A DNA stretch of 37,389 nucleotides, from positions 1 through 37,389 of the forward strand of contig JAQCEB010000006.1 of assembly GCA_027729925.1 (NCBI GenBank), read 5' to 3'. The notes below the pieces were generated by a model that was given only the letters and a program-made list of their open reading frames with translations, made no database searches and was not told the DNA's origin. Source of the stretch: Actinomycetota bacterium (lineage in GTDB: Bacteria; Actinomycetota; Acidimicrobiia; Actinomarinales; Actinomarinaceae). The stretch's first letter is position 1. Each line of letters starts with the position of its first letter. Made by a program: the position numbers and the translations under genes. Positions 1 to 8,484 of the stretch are shown here, in pieces.

Positions 1-555
1 GTTTGGACTGTAATCATCTCCACCACCACGCGCTACTTTTTGAAGAGTCGGCATTCCAGCATGATAGGTGCCACTATCACCTCTCAATGTTTTGATAAAG
101 GCCTCTTGTTTAGCTGCATCTATGTTTTCACCAGTTGGATCTGTAAATAGTTCAACCATTCGTGCAACTTTTTCTATAAAAGCATCTGGGACGGCAACTT
201 GTCCTCCAACATTCCCTGCTGCCATAATTCTCACACCATTAATAGTTACTTCACGTTTGAAAAATTCACTAGGTATTTCAACGATACGGTCTTTATCATA
301 AGCTTGGATTGTAAGAACATCAATGATTTCACCTTTTTGATAAACAGGAATTGTAGTAGTTGTGGTAGTAGACGAAGATGTAGTAGATGAAGATGTAGTA
401 GTTGTCTCTTCCTCTACAACTGCAGTCTCTTCCTCTACAACTGCAGTCTCTTCCTCTACAACTGCAGAAATTTGTTCATCCGAACTTCCACAAGCAAAAA
501 CTAGTGAAGATAAAAGTAATATTATAATTTTTTTTGAAATCAATTTATAAAACAT
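1..555 (-). CDS. Secreted lipoprotein of unknown function (3' end beyond window)
   Basis: The frame stays open from an ATG at 555 down to base 1, giving 185 codons, so the C-terminus lies outside the window. Residues 1-21 form a lysine-containing n-region plus a hydrophobic stretch, ending in a lipobox-like V-F-A-C with Cys22 as the probable lipidated residue. An acidic linker follows, made of three copies of a 7-residue unit (E-E-E-T-A-V-V in circular order), and then a Ser/Thr-rich segment typical of extracellular linkers. The globular part begins near residue 60 and shows no motif I recognise. A -10-like TAAGAT sits 6 nt upstream of the ATG, suggesting a leaderless message. It is divergent from the M60 peptidase across only 57 bp, so the two surface proteins may share control. 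Secretion is well supported; the function is unknown. Confidence 0.75.
   Translation of the reverse strand, partial: MFYKLISKKIIILLLSSLVFACGSSDEQISAVVEEETAVVEEETAVVEEETTTTSSSTTSSSTTTTTTIPVYQKGEIIDVLTIQAYDKDRIVEIPSEFFKREVTINGVRIMAAGNVGGQVAVPDAFIEKVARMVELFTDPTGENIDAAKQEAFIKTLRGDSGTYHAGMPTLQKVARGGGDDYSPN
404..466. repeat. Three perfect 21-bp tandem copies in lipoprotein linker
   Basis: A 21-bp unit (plus-strand GTCTCTTCCTCTACAACTGCA) is repeated three times without a mismatch at 404-424, 425-445 and 446-466. It encodes an acidic 7-residue repeat just after the lipid anchor of the minus-strand lipoprotein. Because the unit is a multiple of three, gain or loss of copies would change linker length and keep the frame. 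Confidence 0.95.
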
Positions 556-561
556 TTATTT

Positions 562-567
562 ATCTTA
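562..567 (-). promoter_or_regulatory. Candidate leaderless -10 box for lipoprotein gene
   Basis: On the minus strand, TAAGAT lies 6 nt upstream of the ATG at 555, the spacing expected if transcription starts at the ATG itself. No good -35 hexamer is seen 16-18 bp further upstream, and no Shine-Dalgarno is present. Confidence 0.4.
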
Positions 568-612
568 ATAAAGTGATTTTTATATATTCTTTTTGTTTAT
601 TATTGAATTAAT

Positions 613-3600
613 TTGTATATTAAAAAAATTTCAATTATTTTATTTACCCTTTTATTTTTTTCATACTGTTCATCACAAGAGCAAACTTCAGTACCTCAAT
701 CCGAAATTGAAAATATTGAAGATATTGAAAATATTGAAGATATTGAAAATATTGAAGATATTGAAGACATGGAAGACATGGAAAATATTGAAAATGAATT
801 TATTCAAATCGTAGATGGTGTAACTATTCGTACCACTGAAAAAATTGATGAATCTAAATATGATTTTGTAGAAAAATATCAAATGGAAGAGAGTACTCAG
901 AAAACATTTACAGCTCCAAATGGATATAAAGTTGCCAAAGCTATTGCATATGTTGATAAATGGCCTCCAGAAGAAAAATGTTCTATGGATATATCAGTAC
1001 CAATATCTATGTACTCTCTAGGCTTATCAGAGTTTACAATAAATGCTGATCCAACACTTGTTGGAGACCCCTGTCCTGGGCCAAAAACTTGGTACTTTAC
1101 GTTTGGTTATGTAAAAGAAGATGTTGAAATTAATGTCCTTGAACAAATTAATGTGACAGAACCAAAACTCTATGAAATAAGACAGTTCTTACAAAATAGG
1201 ATGAATAGTAGAGATGTAGAAGTTATTGATTCCTCAGCTTCTCTTCCAGAGATTTGTAACGATCAAGATACTTTCAGTTATGATTTCAACAACAACCTAC
1301 TAGAAAGTAGCAGTTTACATGAAGCTGCACTCTGGAATAAAAATCTAGATAATCCAGATGAACCAACACTATTAAGTTCATCAGATTTAAGATTCGAAGA
1401 TGGAATTTTAAATCTTGAAAATAGATTGAGTTATCTTACACTTCCGGATTATCTTACTTCTTGCCTTGCAAGACAGGATAATATTGAAATTTCATTGAGA
1501 ATTAAAATACCAGCGTATGAAGATGCAAAAAGACCACTTATATCAAATACATTATTTGAAGCTTGTCGTCAAACAGAGTTAGGAGTTTGTTTATTTTTAA
1601 CTCCTCCAGATTTAGATATGGAAGTACCTATTGAAGATGTAGACAATCCTGATTATTATTTACTAGGTTTCTTTTCAGGACAAAGTGAGAATTTCATAGC
1701 TGGATTTAAGTTTTTCGCTACACAAACTCCAATTTATGCTGGAAAGTGGTACGATATTAAACTCAAACTTGAGTTAAACGCTGTGACTCCTGCTGTAAGT
1801 ATTGTTGTAGATGACGTAGTTAATAAATTTACGAGTTTTCCAGAGTGGGATGGCGATCCAAAAATAGCTCATAATTATTTATTTAGTAATGAATCTCGAT
1901 ATAGTTTATTTGGAATTAGAAATGACTTTAACGAGGTGGAAGAAGATACGAATGTTCCTCTACTTGTAGATAAAGTCACTATCCAGAATTTTTCTAAAAT
2001 ACAAGAATCTGAGGAAATAAATAGTTTATTAACTCAGTTAATTACAAATATTGAAAACAATTCTACTCAAAATAATCAATCCCATTACCAAAGAATCACC
2101 TCTCTTTTTGTTGGTGATTGGGATCCAGTATCTAGTAACGTACTTGATTATCTAAGCGCCGTAGAAAAATATGAAGGCTCAATATACCCACCAACAGTAA
2201 AAACAAATATTAAAACTTTGTCCTACACTAAACAACTTGCTCATTTTTTTAAAGAGTGGATATTTGACAATCTGTTTATTGAAGATCAAATCAAAAAAGT
2301 AGAAAATCTCTCATTTAAAGAAACAGAAATATTCCCAGGTTCAGTCGCTTCTAGTCCAAAAACTATAAGCAGAACAATAGAAGTAAATGGAACTTATAAT
2401 GAAAGTCCAGGTTACCATTTCAATAATGACGAAACAGTTTTAAGACCTACAGGATTATATGCTGAACCGGGAAAAATAGTAACTATAGAGGTACCAAAAG
2501 AAGTACTCGATAAGGGATGGCTTGTTCAAGTAGGTATTCACGGAGGAAACTTAGCTTGCTGGTCAGAAACAAGACGTTTTAATAGAATTGCCAACACGTT
2601 TGAATTAAACAAAGAGACCGTTTCAATTGCTAATCCTTTTGGTGGAGGTATTTATATTATTGTCCCAGATGGAAGTGATAGCGGGATAATCGAAATATCA
2701 ATTAAAGATGCTATTAATATGCCCACATTTAGCACTTTGCAATTAAAAGGTATAAATAATGATCTTGATCAATTCAAATCAGACTTAAAAACTTCTCAAG
2801 TTCCATGGTTTGAAATTATAAGCGATAAGTTTAATCTTACCTATCCACTTGAGTACTCAAATTCTTATGAAAATCCACTCGAAATGCTAACTGTTATGGA
2901 AAAATCTCTAGATGCCATAATGTTAATGTCAGGAAGACCACTTGAAAGGGTTCGAGCGGAATGGTTGGTTGTTGATGCACAAATTATTGCATGCGGTACG
3001 GCAATGGCAGCTAGCTATCCTACATTTGGAGATTATGACGGTAGTCCTTCTTTGAAAGATAAAGTTAATGATGGACTCTGGTTCTCACCTTATAAAAATG
3101 ATTTCATATATTGGCACGAAATGGGTCATTTACACAATTTACCAACTCTTGGATGTCAAGAACAGGAAAGTAATGTACATCTTTTAAAGGCTGTAATTGA
3201 TAGCAAAGTTTTTAACTCACCACCCGATATTGCATTAAAAAATTCTGGCTTCCAGCCATTTACAAGACTTGAAGCAGCATTTGACCTAATGTTTACAATT
3301 GATTGGCAGAATGAAGAAAGGGTCTGTGGTGAAAATGATAAAATTTATGGTGGAAATCAAATGCGTTACCAGACCAAAAGCTGGGCTAGATATTTGGAGA
3401 TAGTTGATTTATATGGCTGGGAGACAGTAGGTAAAATACACAACACATTTTATAATAAAAATATAAGGAATGGGTACATCAAAGATTATGAAATTTCTGA
3501 TGATGAGTTTGTTTACAGAGCTTCCCACGAAGTTGGAATAAATTTAGCACCAATTTTTGAATTTTGGGGGCTAGTTCTTGATCAAAATATTATTAATGGG

Positions 3601-3831
3601 TTAAAAGTTCTCCCACCGCCGATAGAATTTATTGAAAGATTAAACTTTTATAAAAATAATATTCCCAATAATGAAAAGGAATATAACGTTATGCTTGATA
3701 CTTTGAGAAGTGGAGTTGGTAACGATCAGTATGTTCGAATTGACTATTGGAAAAACAATTACTCACAAAGTATTTTAGATAAAATGCATGACAGAATTGA
3801 TAAAATCATTAAAGATATCAACAATTATTAA
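613..3831 (+). CDS. Secreted M60-like zinc metallopeptidase with LamG-like region
   Basis: A predicted secreted peptidase of 1072 aa. The start is TTG at 613, chosen because it gives a signal peptide (two lysines, hydrophobic core) and because a stop at 604-606 leaves no ATG upstream. Cys19 may be lipidated, but the lipobox is poor (F-S-Y-C). Residues 31-62 are an acidic repeat of I-E-N and I-E-D. Residues about 220-460 resemble a concanavalin/LamG-like carbohydrate-binding fold (inference from pattern). The C-terminal half has M60 (enhancin/mucinase-like) features: an N-P-F-G-G-G-I-Y segment, then H835-E-M-G-H839 with Glu850 and Glu852 as candidate third zinc ligands. M60 enzymes are known to cleave mucin-like glycoproteins. 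Its substrate here is unknown; algal or detrital glycoprotein is a guess. It stands alone, divergent from a lipoprotein. Confidence 0.8.
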   Translation: MYIKKISIILFTLLFFSYCSSQEQTSVPQSEIENIEDIENIEDIENIEDIEDMEDMENIENEFIQIVDGVTIRTTEKIDESKYDFVEKYQMEESTQKTFTAPNGYKVAKAIAYVDKWPPEEKCSMDISVPISMYSLGLSEFTINADPTLVGDPCPGPKTWYFTFGYVKEDVEINVLEQINVTEPKLYEIRQFLQNRMNSRDVEVIDSSASLPEICNDQDTFSYDFNNNLLESSSLHEAALWNKNLDNPDEPTLLSSSDLRFEDGILNLENRLSYLTLPDYLTSCLARQDNIEISLRIKIPAYEDAKRPLISNTLFEACRQTELGVCLFLTPPDLDMEVPIEDVDNPDYYLLGFFSGQSENFIAGFKFFATQTPIYAGKWYDIKLKLELNAVTPAVSIVVDDVVNKFTSFPEWDGDPKIAHNYLFSNESRYSLFGIRNDFNEVEEDTNVPLLVDKVTIQNFSKIQESEEINSLLTQLITNIENNSTQNNQSHYQRITSLFVGDWDPVSSNVLDYLSAVEKYEGSIYPPTVKTNIKTLSYTKQLAHFFKEWIFDNLFIEDQIKKVENLSFKETEIFPGSVASSPKTISRTIEVNGTYNESPGYHFNNDETVLRPTGLYAEPGKIVTIEVPKEVLDKGWLVQVGIHGGNLACWSETRRFNRIANTFELNKETVSIANPFGGGIYIIVPDGSDSGIIEISIKDAINMPTFSTLQLKGINNDLDQFKSDLKTSQVPWFEIISDKFNLTYPLEYSNSYENPLEMLTVMEKSLDAIMLMSGRPLERVRAEWLVVDAQIIACGTAMAASYPTFGDYDGSPSLKDKVNDGLWFSPYKNDFIYWHEMGHLHNLPTLGCQEQESNVHLLKAVIDSKVFNSPPDIALKNSGFQPFTRLEAAFDLMFTIDWQNEERVCGENDKIYGGNQMRYQTKSWARYLEIVDLYGWETVGKIHNTFYNKNIRNGYIKDYEISDDEFVYRASHEVGINLAPIFEFWGLVLDQNIINGLKVLPPPIEFIERLNFYKNNIPNNEKEYNVMLDTLRSGVGNDQYVRIDYWKNNYSQSILDKMHDRIDKIIKDINNY
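703..798 (+). repeat. 9-bp unit repeat (GAAAATATT / GAAGATATT) at N-terminus of M60 peptidase
   Basis: About ten near-identical 9-bp units encode alternating E-N-I and E-D-I triplets, drifting to E-D-M near 769-780. The array sits directly after the signal peptide and would act as a charged, extended stalk. The in-frame unit size permits length variation without loss of the protein. Confidence 0.9.
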
Positions 3832-3903
3832 AAAATTTACTTCTATTAACGTTTCATTGACTAGTTAAGTTTATTTGAAATTACTAAAATTAGATATTGT
3901 GTA

Positions 3904-4947
3904 TTAAATATTTTTGAAAATATATTTATCAAAAACTTTCATTTTTTCAAACCAACTTTCTTGATAAAAATAATTTACAGTTGCTGCAACAGAAGATAAA
4001 AGAGCGTTACCGTCTTGTGGTGTGAAACAATATCCTGTAAGTTCATATTCTGTTGCATGAATTGAATGCTTTGATATAACTCCATGAGATAGAATTCTTC
4101 CGTGATATCCATGATCTCTACCAAATGAGAATACTTTATTAGCAGACATCTTTTCAGTCTCCATTAAGTAATTGCTTGCTTGCAAATATTGCAACATCTC
4201 ATCTTTCATAATTTTTTCTTCAAAACGTAGATTAAACCAAAGGGTATGCATATATTGAGTAGGTATTTTTATAGCTGAAGAAAATAAATCTAACTCTATC
4301 CCGCTTTGTTGAAAGAGTTCAAAAACATCTCTAGCATGATGTGTTCCAAATTGTTCACTTGAGTGTTTTGAAATGTATGGTGATGGAGAAAATGAATCAT
4401 CTTGAGAAACGTCATTAGATCTTCTTAAACAAACAAATTTTCCTTGCTTTAGATTTTTTTTATTATCAATAGAAAAAGTTTTGACAATGGAAGCGATATT
4501 GTGTGTATTACACGAAGCAATTAAATATGTATTTTTATTTTCATCTAAAATTTCATTATTTATACCCCATGCATAAAAAGGCCCAAATCCATGTTCTGAA
4601 CCTTGAGCTAGAAACCTTTTACCAGAATCAAGATGTTGATAGATTGCTTCCCAATTTTTATTACCACTAGGAGTGCAATCAATTATTACTTGTGATTCAC
4701 TGTAAGTGTCATCTAAATTTTTTGAATCAAAACCTAGTGTTTTGAATTCAGATTTAGAATCGTCATTTGAGACTAGTAGTGCACCTTTTCTTAAAAGTGC
4801 TTCTACTTTACCTTTTTCTTCAGAAAGAGGGGTTCTTTTATAAAAATAAACATTGTCAATACCTAATGCAGTTTTATGTTCTGCCAACAAACCTATTAGT
4901 GGTTCACCAATTGTGCCAGTTCCAATGACGAGTACATTTTTTTTCAC
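3904..4947 (-). CDS. Archaeal-type (type II) glyceraldehyde-3-phosphate dehydrogenase homologue
   Basis: This 347-aa protein has an N-terminal Rossmann motif (G9-T-G-T-I-G14) and, at residues 144-150, I-A-S-C146-N-T-H, matching the catalytic S-C-N-T segment of archaeal GAPDH. An R-R-S-N-D block near residue 175 and a T-H-H-A-R-D segment at 202-207 match the archaeal R-R-(A)-x-D and H-H-A-P-D segments. Its length fits archaeal GAPDH (about 340 aa). The usual bacterial GapA signature S-C-T-T-N is absent. The likely reaction is interconversion of glyceraldehyde 3-phosphate and 1,3-bisphosphoglycerate with NAD(P), in the cytoplasm. The start is GTG at 4947, which places the nucleotide-binding glycines correctly. 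It is divergent from pyruvate phosphate dikinase with a 13-bp gap. An aspartate-semialdehyde-like or other dehydrogenase of the same superfamily cannot be excluded. Confidence 0.72.
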   Translation of the reverse strand: MKKNVLVIGTGTIGEPLIGLLAEHKTALGIDNVYFYKRTPLSEEKGKVEALLRKGALLVSNDDSKSEFKTLGFDSKNLDDTYSESQVIIDCTPSGNKNWEAIYQHLDSGKRFLAQGSEHGFGPFYAWGINNEILDENKNTYLIASCNTHNIASIVKTFSIDNKKNLKQGKFVCLRRSNDVSQDDSFSPSPYISKHSSEQFGTHHARDVFELFQQSGIELDLFSSAIKIPTQYMHTLWFNLRFEEKIMKDEMLQYLQASNYLMETEKMSANKVFSFGRDHGYHGRILSHGVISKHSIHATEYELTGYCFTPQDGNALLSSVAATVNYFYQESWFEKMKVFDKYIFKNI

Positions 4948-4953
4948 TAATAT
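4925..4953 (+). promoter_or_regulatory. Leaderless promoter candidate for PPDK gene
   Basis: TAATAT (4948-4953) is 7 nt upstream of the ATG at 4961. At 17-bp spacing there is ATGACG (4925-4930, four of six matches to TTGACA), inside the 5' end of the GAPDH-like gene. No Shine-Dalgarno precedes the ATG, so a leaderless transcript is the simplest reading. Confidence 0.45.
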
Positions 4954-4954
4954 T

Positions 4955-4985
4955 ATTTTAATGTCAGCAAATTTTGAAGTATCAA
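4955..4985 (-). promoter_or_regulatory. Leaderless promoter candidate for GAPDH-like gene
   Basis: On the minus strand, TAAAAT (4960-4955) is 7 nt upstream of the GTG at 4947. A TTGATA hexamer (4985-4980) lies 19 bp further upstream, inside the 5' end of the PPDK gene. No Shine-Dalgarno is present. The element abuts the divergent PPDK -10 box. Confidence 0.45.
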
Positions 4986-7633
4986 ATTCAATCTATAATT
5001 TTTCACTTTCTGAAACAGATGGTGACGCTTCACAAATAGATTTATTGGGAGGTAAAGGAGCAAATCTTGCTGAAATGAGCAAGCTAGGGATTAATGTTCC
5101 ACCAGGATTTACTATTACAACCGAAGTTTGTAATTATTTCATGAAGAATAAAGCATTACCTGATAATTTAGAAGACCAAATTGGTAAAGCTGTAAAGAAA
5201 CTCGAAAACTTAACTGGGAGAATTTTTAATGGATCAGAAAATCTCCTTTTGTTATCAGTACGCTCTGGAGGAAGAATTTCTATGCCAGGAATGATGGATT
5301 CAATTTTGAATATAGGCTTGAATGATTTCAATGTAGGTATATTGGCAAAAGAATTTAACGATGAAAGATTTGCTTTAGATTCATATCGGCGTCTAATTCA
5401 GATGTATTCTAATGTAGTTCTTGGTCTAGAACATGAAAGATTTGAAGCTGTAATAAAAAATAAAAAAAGAATGGATGGAGTAATCTCCGATGCAGAATTC
5501 AATATCGAACAATTAAAATGGATAATAAATGCTTATAAAAATATTATCGAAAGGTTCTCAAAAGTTCCATTTCCACAAGATCCAAATGAACAGTTGCTTG
5601 GTGCAATTAAAGCTGTTTTTAATAGTTGGCTGAATAAAAGGGCAATTAGTTATAGAAAAATTAATAACATTCCTGACACTTGGGGGACAGGAGCAACAGT
5701 TCAGACTATGGTTTATGGAAATTTAAATGATTTCTCTGGGACAGGTGTTGCATTTACTAGAAATCCTTCAAATGGTAATAAAGAGTTATATGGAGAATAT
5801 TTAATGAATGCCCAAGGTGAAGATGTAGTAGCAGGTATTAGAACTCCACTTCCAATTTCTAAAACTGAACTTAATAAAGGTAAATCATTAGAGGAACTAT
5901 TTCCTGAATCATATAAACAAATAAAAGAAATCTCCTCAAAATTAGAAAATCATTTTAAAGAAGTCCAAGATATTGAATTTACTATTCAAAATAAAGAAGT
6001 TTTTTTACTCCAAACTCGAAAAGCAAAAAGAACAGCTCAAGCAAGTGTCAAGATTGCAGTTGATATGGTTGAAGAAAATATAGTTTCAAAGAATCAAGCA
6101 TTAATTATGGTAGATGCCAACTCAATAACTGATCTTTTACACCCACAATTTGAAGATGAACAGAATAAAACTATTTTTGCTAAAGCATTAAATGCATCAC
6201 CTGGTGCTGCTGTAGGGGAAATAGTATTTGATGCCTATACGGCAGAAAAAGAAGCTAATAAAGGAAGAAAAGTAATTTTAGTTAGAGAAGAAACAAGTCC
6301 AGAAGACATAAACGGAATGTATTCATCTATTGGTATTCTTACTACAAAAGGTGGGATGACAAGTCATGCTGCTGTAGTTGCTCGCGGAATGGGAAAGCCT
6401 TGTATTGTTGGTGCGGAAAATTTAATAATTAATTATGAGAACAAAACTATTTCTAATGGTACAACAACTTTAAATCATGGAGATTTAATTTCATTAGATG
6501 GTTCCCTGGGAGAAGTATATTTAGGAGAACTTAAAACACAACCACCAATACCTTCTGATGAATTTAATCAAATCATGAAATGGTCTGATGAAGTGAGGCG
6601 TTTAAATGTAAGAGCTAATGCAGAGACAGTCAATGACACAAAGAAAGCCCTGGAGTTTAATGCTGAAGGAATTGGACTGTGTAGAACTGAGCACATGTTT
6701 TTTGAAGGTGAGAGAATTATACCAATGAGAGAAATGATAATGGCTGAAAATGTTCAAGGCAGAAAACGAGCTTTAGCCAAATTAATAAATTTTCAAATAA
6801 AAGATTTCGAAAATTTGTTTGAAATATTAGAAGATAAACCTATAACAATAAGGTTACTTGATCCACCAATGCATGAATTTTTACCAAAAAGCGATGTTGA
6901 GATTACATCACTTGCAAATGCAATTGGTATATTGCCTAGTTATATAAATGAAATATTGCTTAAGCTGTCTGAAAGTAATCCAATGTTAGGACATAGAGGT
7001 GTGAGACTGGGATTGACTTATCCTGAAATTTATAAAATGCAAGTTGAAGCAATTTGTCATGCTATTTTTAATATTTCAAAAAAGAAAAATACAATTACAT
7101 CACCTGAAATTATGATTCCTTTAATAATGAATGCAAAAGAACTTCAGAAGATGAAAACCATACTAATAGAAACTATTCAGAATTTAGAAAAAGAGTTGGA
7201 ATTTAATTTTACTTATTCAATTGGGACAATGATTGAATTACCAAGTGCAGCACTTAATTCTGTAGAAATAGCAAAACATGTAGATTTTTTCTCATTTGGA
7301 ACTAATGACTTAACCCAAACAACACTTGGACTTTCCAGAGATGATGCTTCAAAGTTTCTAAATGATTACGTTGAGAACGGGGTATTCAATATAGATCCTT
7401 TTGTTTCGATTGACATTGAGAGTGTCGGTAAATTGGTTGATCTTTCATCTAAAAATGGAAAGGAGTCAAATCCGAAACTGAAGGTAGGTGTGTGTGGTGA
7501 ACACGCAGGTGAAGCAAATTCTATAATTTTTTTAAATAGTTTAAATATTGATTATATTTCATGTTCTCCTTTTAGAATTCCAACCGCAAGACTTGCTTCA
7601 GCTCAAGCTGAGATACTGAATCAGAATTCTTAA
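4961..7633 (+). CDS. ppdK: Pyruvate, phosphate dikinase
   Basis: Catalyses pyruvate + ATP + Pi to and from phosphoenolpyruvate + AMP + PPi in the cytoplasm, linking pyruvate to gluconeogenesis or to a PPi-dependent glycolysis. With the ATG at 4961 the protein has 890 aa, the usual length. The frame is open further upstream, but a longer start would run into the divergent GAPDH gene and lengthen the protein beyond the family. N-terminal ATP-grasp landmarks are L-G-G-K-G-A-N-L-A-E-M and an R-S-G-G-R-x-S-M-P-G-M-M-D block. The phosphorylated histidine is His469 in G-G-M-T-S-H-A-A. The C-terminal PEP-binding barrel has G-H-R-G-V-R-L-G and Cys845 in G-V-C-G-E-H. The family usually has C-G-E-H-G-G; here it reads C-G-E-H-A-G, a mild change. 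An enolase gene occurs about 21 kb away. Confidence 0.95.
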   Translation: MSANFEVSNSIYNFSLSETDGDASQIDLLGGKGANLAEMSKLGINVPPGFTITTEVCNYFMKNKALPDNLEDQIGKAVKKLENLTGRIFNGSENLLLLSVRSGGRISMPGMMDSILNIGLNDFNVGILAKEFNDERFALDSYRRLIQMYSNVVLGLEHERFEAVIKNKKRMDGVISDAEFNIEQLKWIINAYKNIIERFSKVPFPQDPNEQLLGAIKAVFNSWLNKRAISYRKINNIPDTWGTGATVQTMVYGNLNDFSGTGVAFTRNPSNGNKELYGEYLMNAQGEDVVAGIRTPLPISKTELNKGKSLEELFPESYKQIKEISSKLENHFKEVQDIEFTIQNKEVFLLQTRKAKRTAQASVKIAVDMVEENIVSKNQALIMVDANSITDLLHPQFEDEQNKTIFAKALNASPGAAVGEIVFDAYTAEKEANKGRKVILVREETSPEDINGMYSSIGILTTKGGMTSHAAVVARGMGKPCIVGAENLIINYENKTISNGTTTLNHGDLISLDGSLGEVYLGELKTQPPIPSDEFNQIMKWSDEVRRLNVRANAETVNDTKKALEFNAEGIGLCRTEHMFFEGERIIPMREMIMAENVQGRKRALAKLINFQIKDFENLFEILEDKPITIRLLDPPMHEFLPKSDVEITSLANAIGILPSYINEILLKLSESNPMLGHRGVRLGLTYPEIYKMQVEAICHAIFNISKKKNTITSPEIMIPLIMNAKELQKMKTILIETIQNLEKELEFNFTYSIGTMIELPSAALNSVEIAKHVDFFSFGTNDLTQTTLGLSRDDASKFLNDYVENGVFNIDPFVSIDIESVGKLVDLSSKNGKESNPKLKVGVCGEHAGEANSIIFLNSLNIDYISCSPFRIPTARLASAQAEILNQNS

Positions 7634-7669
7634 ATTAGTTACAACTATATAAAAGTAAATATTATTTAA

Positions 7670-7698
7670 TTGAAGCTAAAAAATCTTGATTGTAAAAT
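7670..7698 (+). promoter_or_regulatory. Leaderless promoter candidate for fabI
   Basis: TTGAAG (7670-7675), a 17-bp spacer and TAAAAT (7693-7698) end 6 nt before the ATG at 7705. There is no ribosome-binding sequence. This is the cleanest leaderless arrangement in the window. Confidence 0.5.
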
Positions 7699-7704
7699 TA
7701 TTTT

Positions 7705-8484
7705 ATGATTCTAAAAAATAAAAATATTTTAATTACTGGAATACTGACAGATAAAAGCATAGCTTATGTATCAGCACAAGTTGCAATAGAAAATGGAGCA
7801 AATATTATTGCAACTGGTTTTGGTAAAGGACTAAGAATAACCGAAAGAGCTGTCAAGAGATTATCCGAAGAAATAAAAGTACTTCCGATGGATATAGAAA
7901 ATATAGATGAAGTAAAAAATACAGTAAATCAAATCGAAAAGGAGTTCGGAAGATTAGATGGTGTTTTGCATGCTATTGCTTTTTCTCCCACAGAAGCTAT
8001 GGGAGGAAACTTTTTAAATACCAGTGTTGAAGACGCAGTTAAAAGTTTTGAAGTTTCAGCTTTTTCACTCAAAACTCTTTCATCAGCAGTAATGCCAATT
8101 CTTAACCCAAAAGCTTCAATCGTTGCTCTAGATTTTGATAATTCACAAGCTTGGCCTGGCTATGATTGGCAAGGTGTTGCAAAATCAAGTTTGCAGTCTA
8201 TAGTCAGGTACTTAGCATATTACCTTGGAAAAGATGGTGTTAGAGTGAACGCAGTTGCTTCAGGACCTTTATCTACAACTGCTGCAAAAAATATTCCTGG
8301 ATTTTCTGCTATGAACGAAGAATGGAACAATAGAGCCCCTTTAGGTTGGGATGTTACTAATCCTACGCCAGTTGCAAAAGTTGTTAACTTTCTATTGTCA
8401 GATTTTTCAGAAGCTGTTACTGGAGAAATAATTCATGCTGATGGCGGTGTTCATGCCATCGGTGGCACAATGTTACCAAATTAA
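7705..8484 (+). CDS. fabI: Enoyl-[acyl-carrier-protein] reductase, FabI/InhA type
   Basis: Reduces trans-2-enoyl-ACP to acyl-ACP with NADH, the last step of each FAS II cycle. The 259 aa are of SDR type. The N-terminal nucleotide-binding region is I-T-G-I-L-T-D-K-S-I-A, matching InhA/FabI (G-I-x-x-D-x-S-I-A). The active-site pair is Tyr153 and Lys160 (Y-x6-K) in Y-D-W-Q-G-V-A-K, closest to the InhA pattern. The preceding A-L-D-F-D segment and the following A-S-G-P-L-S-T segment also fit. It has its own promoter and stands opposite the fab operon. Its TAA overlaps the fabF stop by three bases in a shared TTAA, so there is no room for a separate terminator. Confidence 0.93.
   Translation: MILKNKNILITGILTDKSIAYVSAQVAIENGANIIATGFGKGLRITERAVKRLSEEIKVLPMDIENIDEVKNTVNQIEKEFGRLDGVLHAIAFSPTEAMGGNFLNTSVEDAVKSFEVSAFSLKTLSSAVMPILNPKASIVALDFDNSQAWPGYDWQGVAKSSLQSIVRYLAYYLGKDGVRVNAVASGPLSTTAAKNIPGFSAMNEEWNNRAPLGWDVTNPTPVAKVVNFLLSDFSEAVTGEIIHADGGVHAIGGTMLPN

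Noticed and set aside
3908..3923. ATATTTT-2-AAAATAT inverted repeat at the end of the GAPDH-like gene, considered as a terminator for the convergent genes
   Set aside because: AT-only with a 2-nt loop and inside coding sequence; too weak to call.
4853..4960. Upstream extension of PPDK into the GAPDH-like gene
   Set aside because: Would overlap the divergent gene by 95 bp and add 36 residues with no family counterpart; ATG 4961 has a fitting -10 box and gives normal length.
8440..8460. GATGGC-9-GCCATC hairpin near the fabI/fabF junction as a bidirectional terminator
   Set aside because: Short stem in coding sequence without a T-run on either side.
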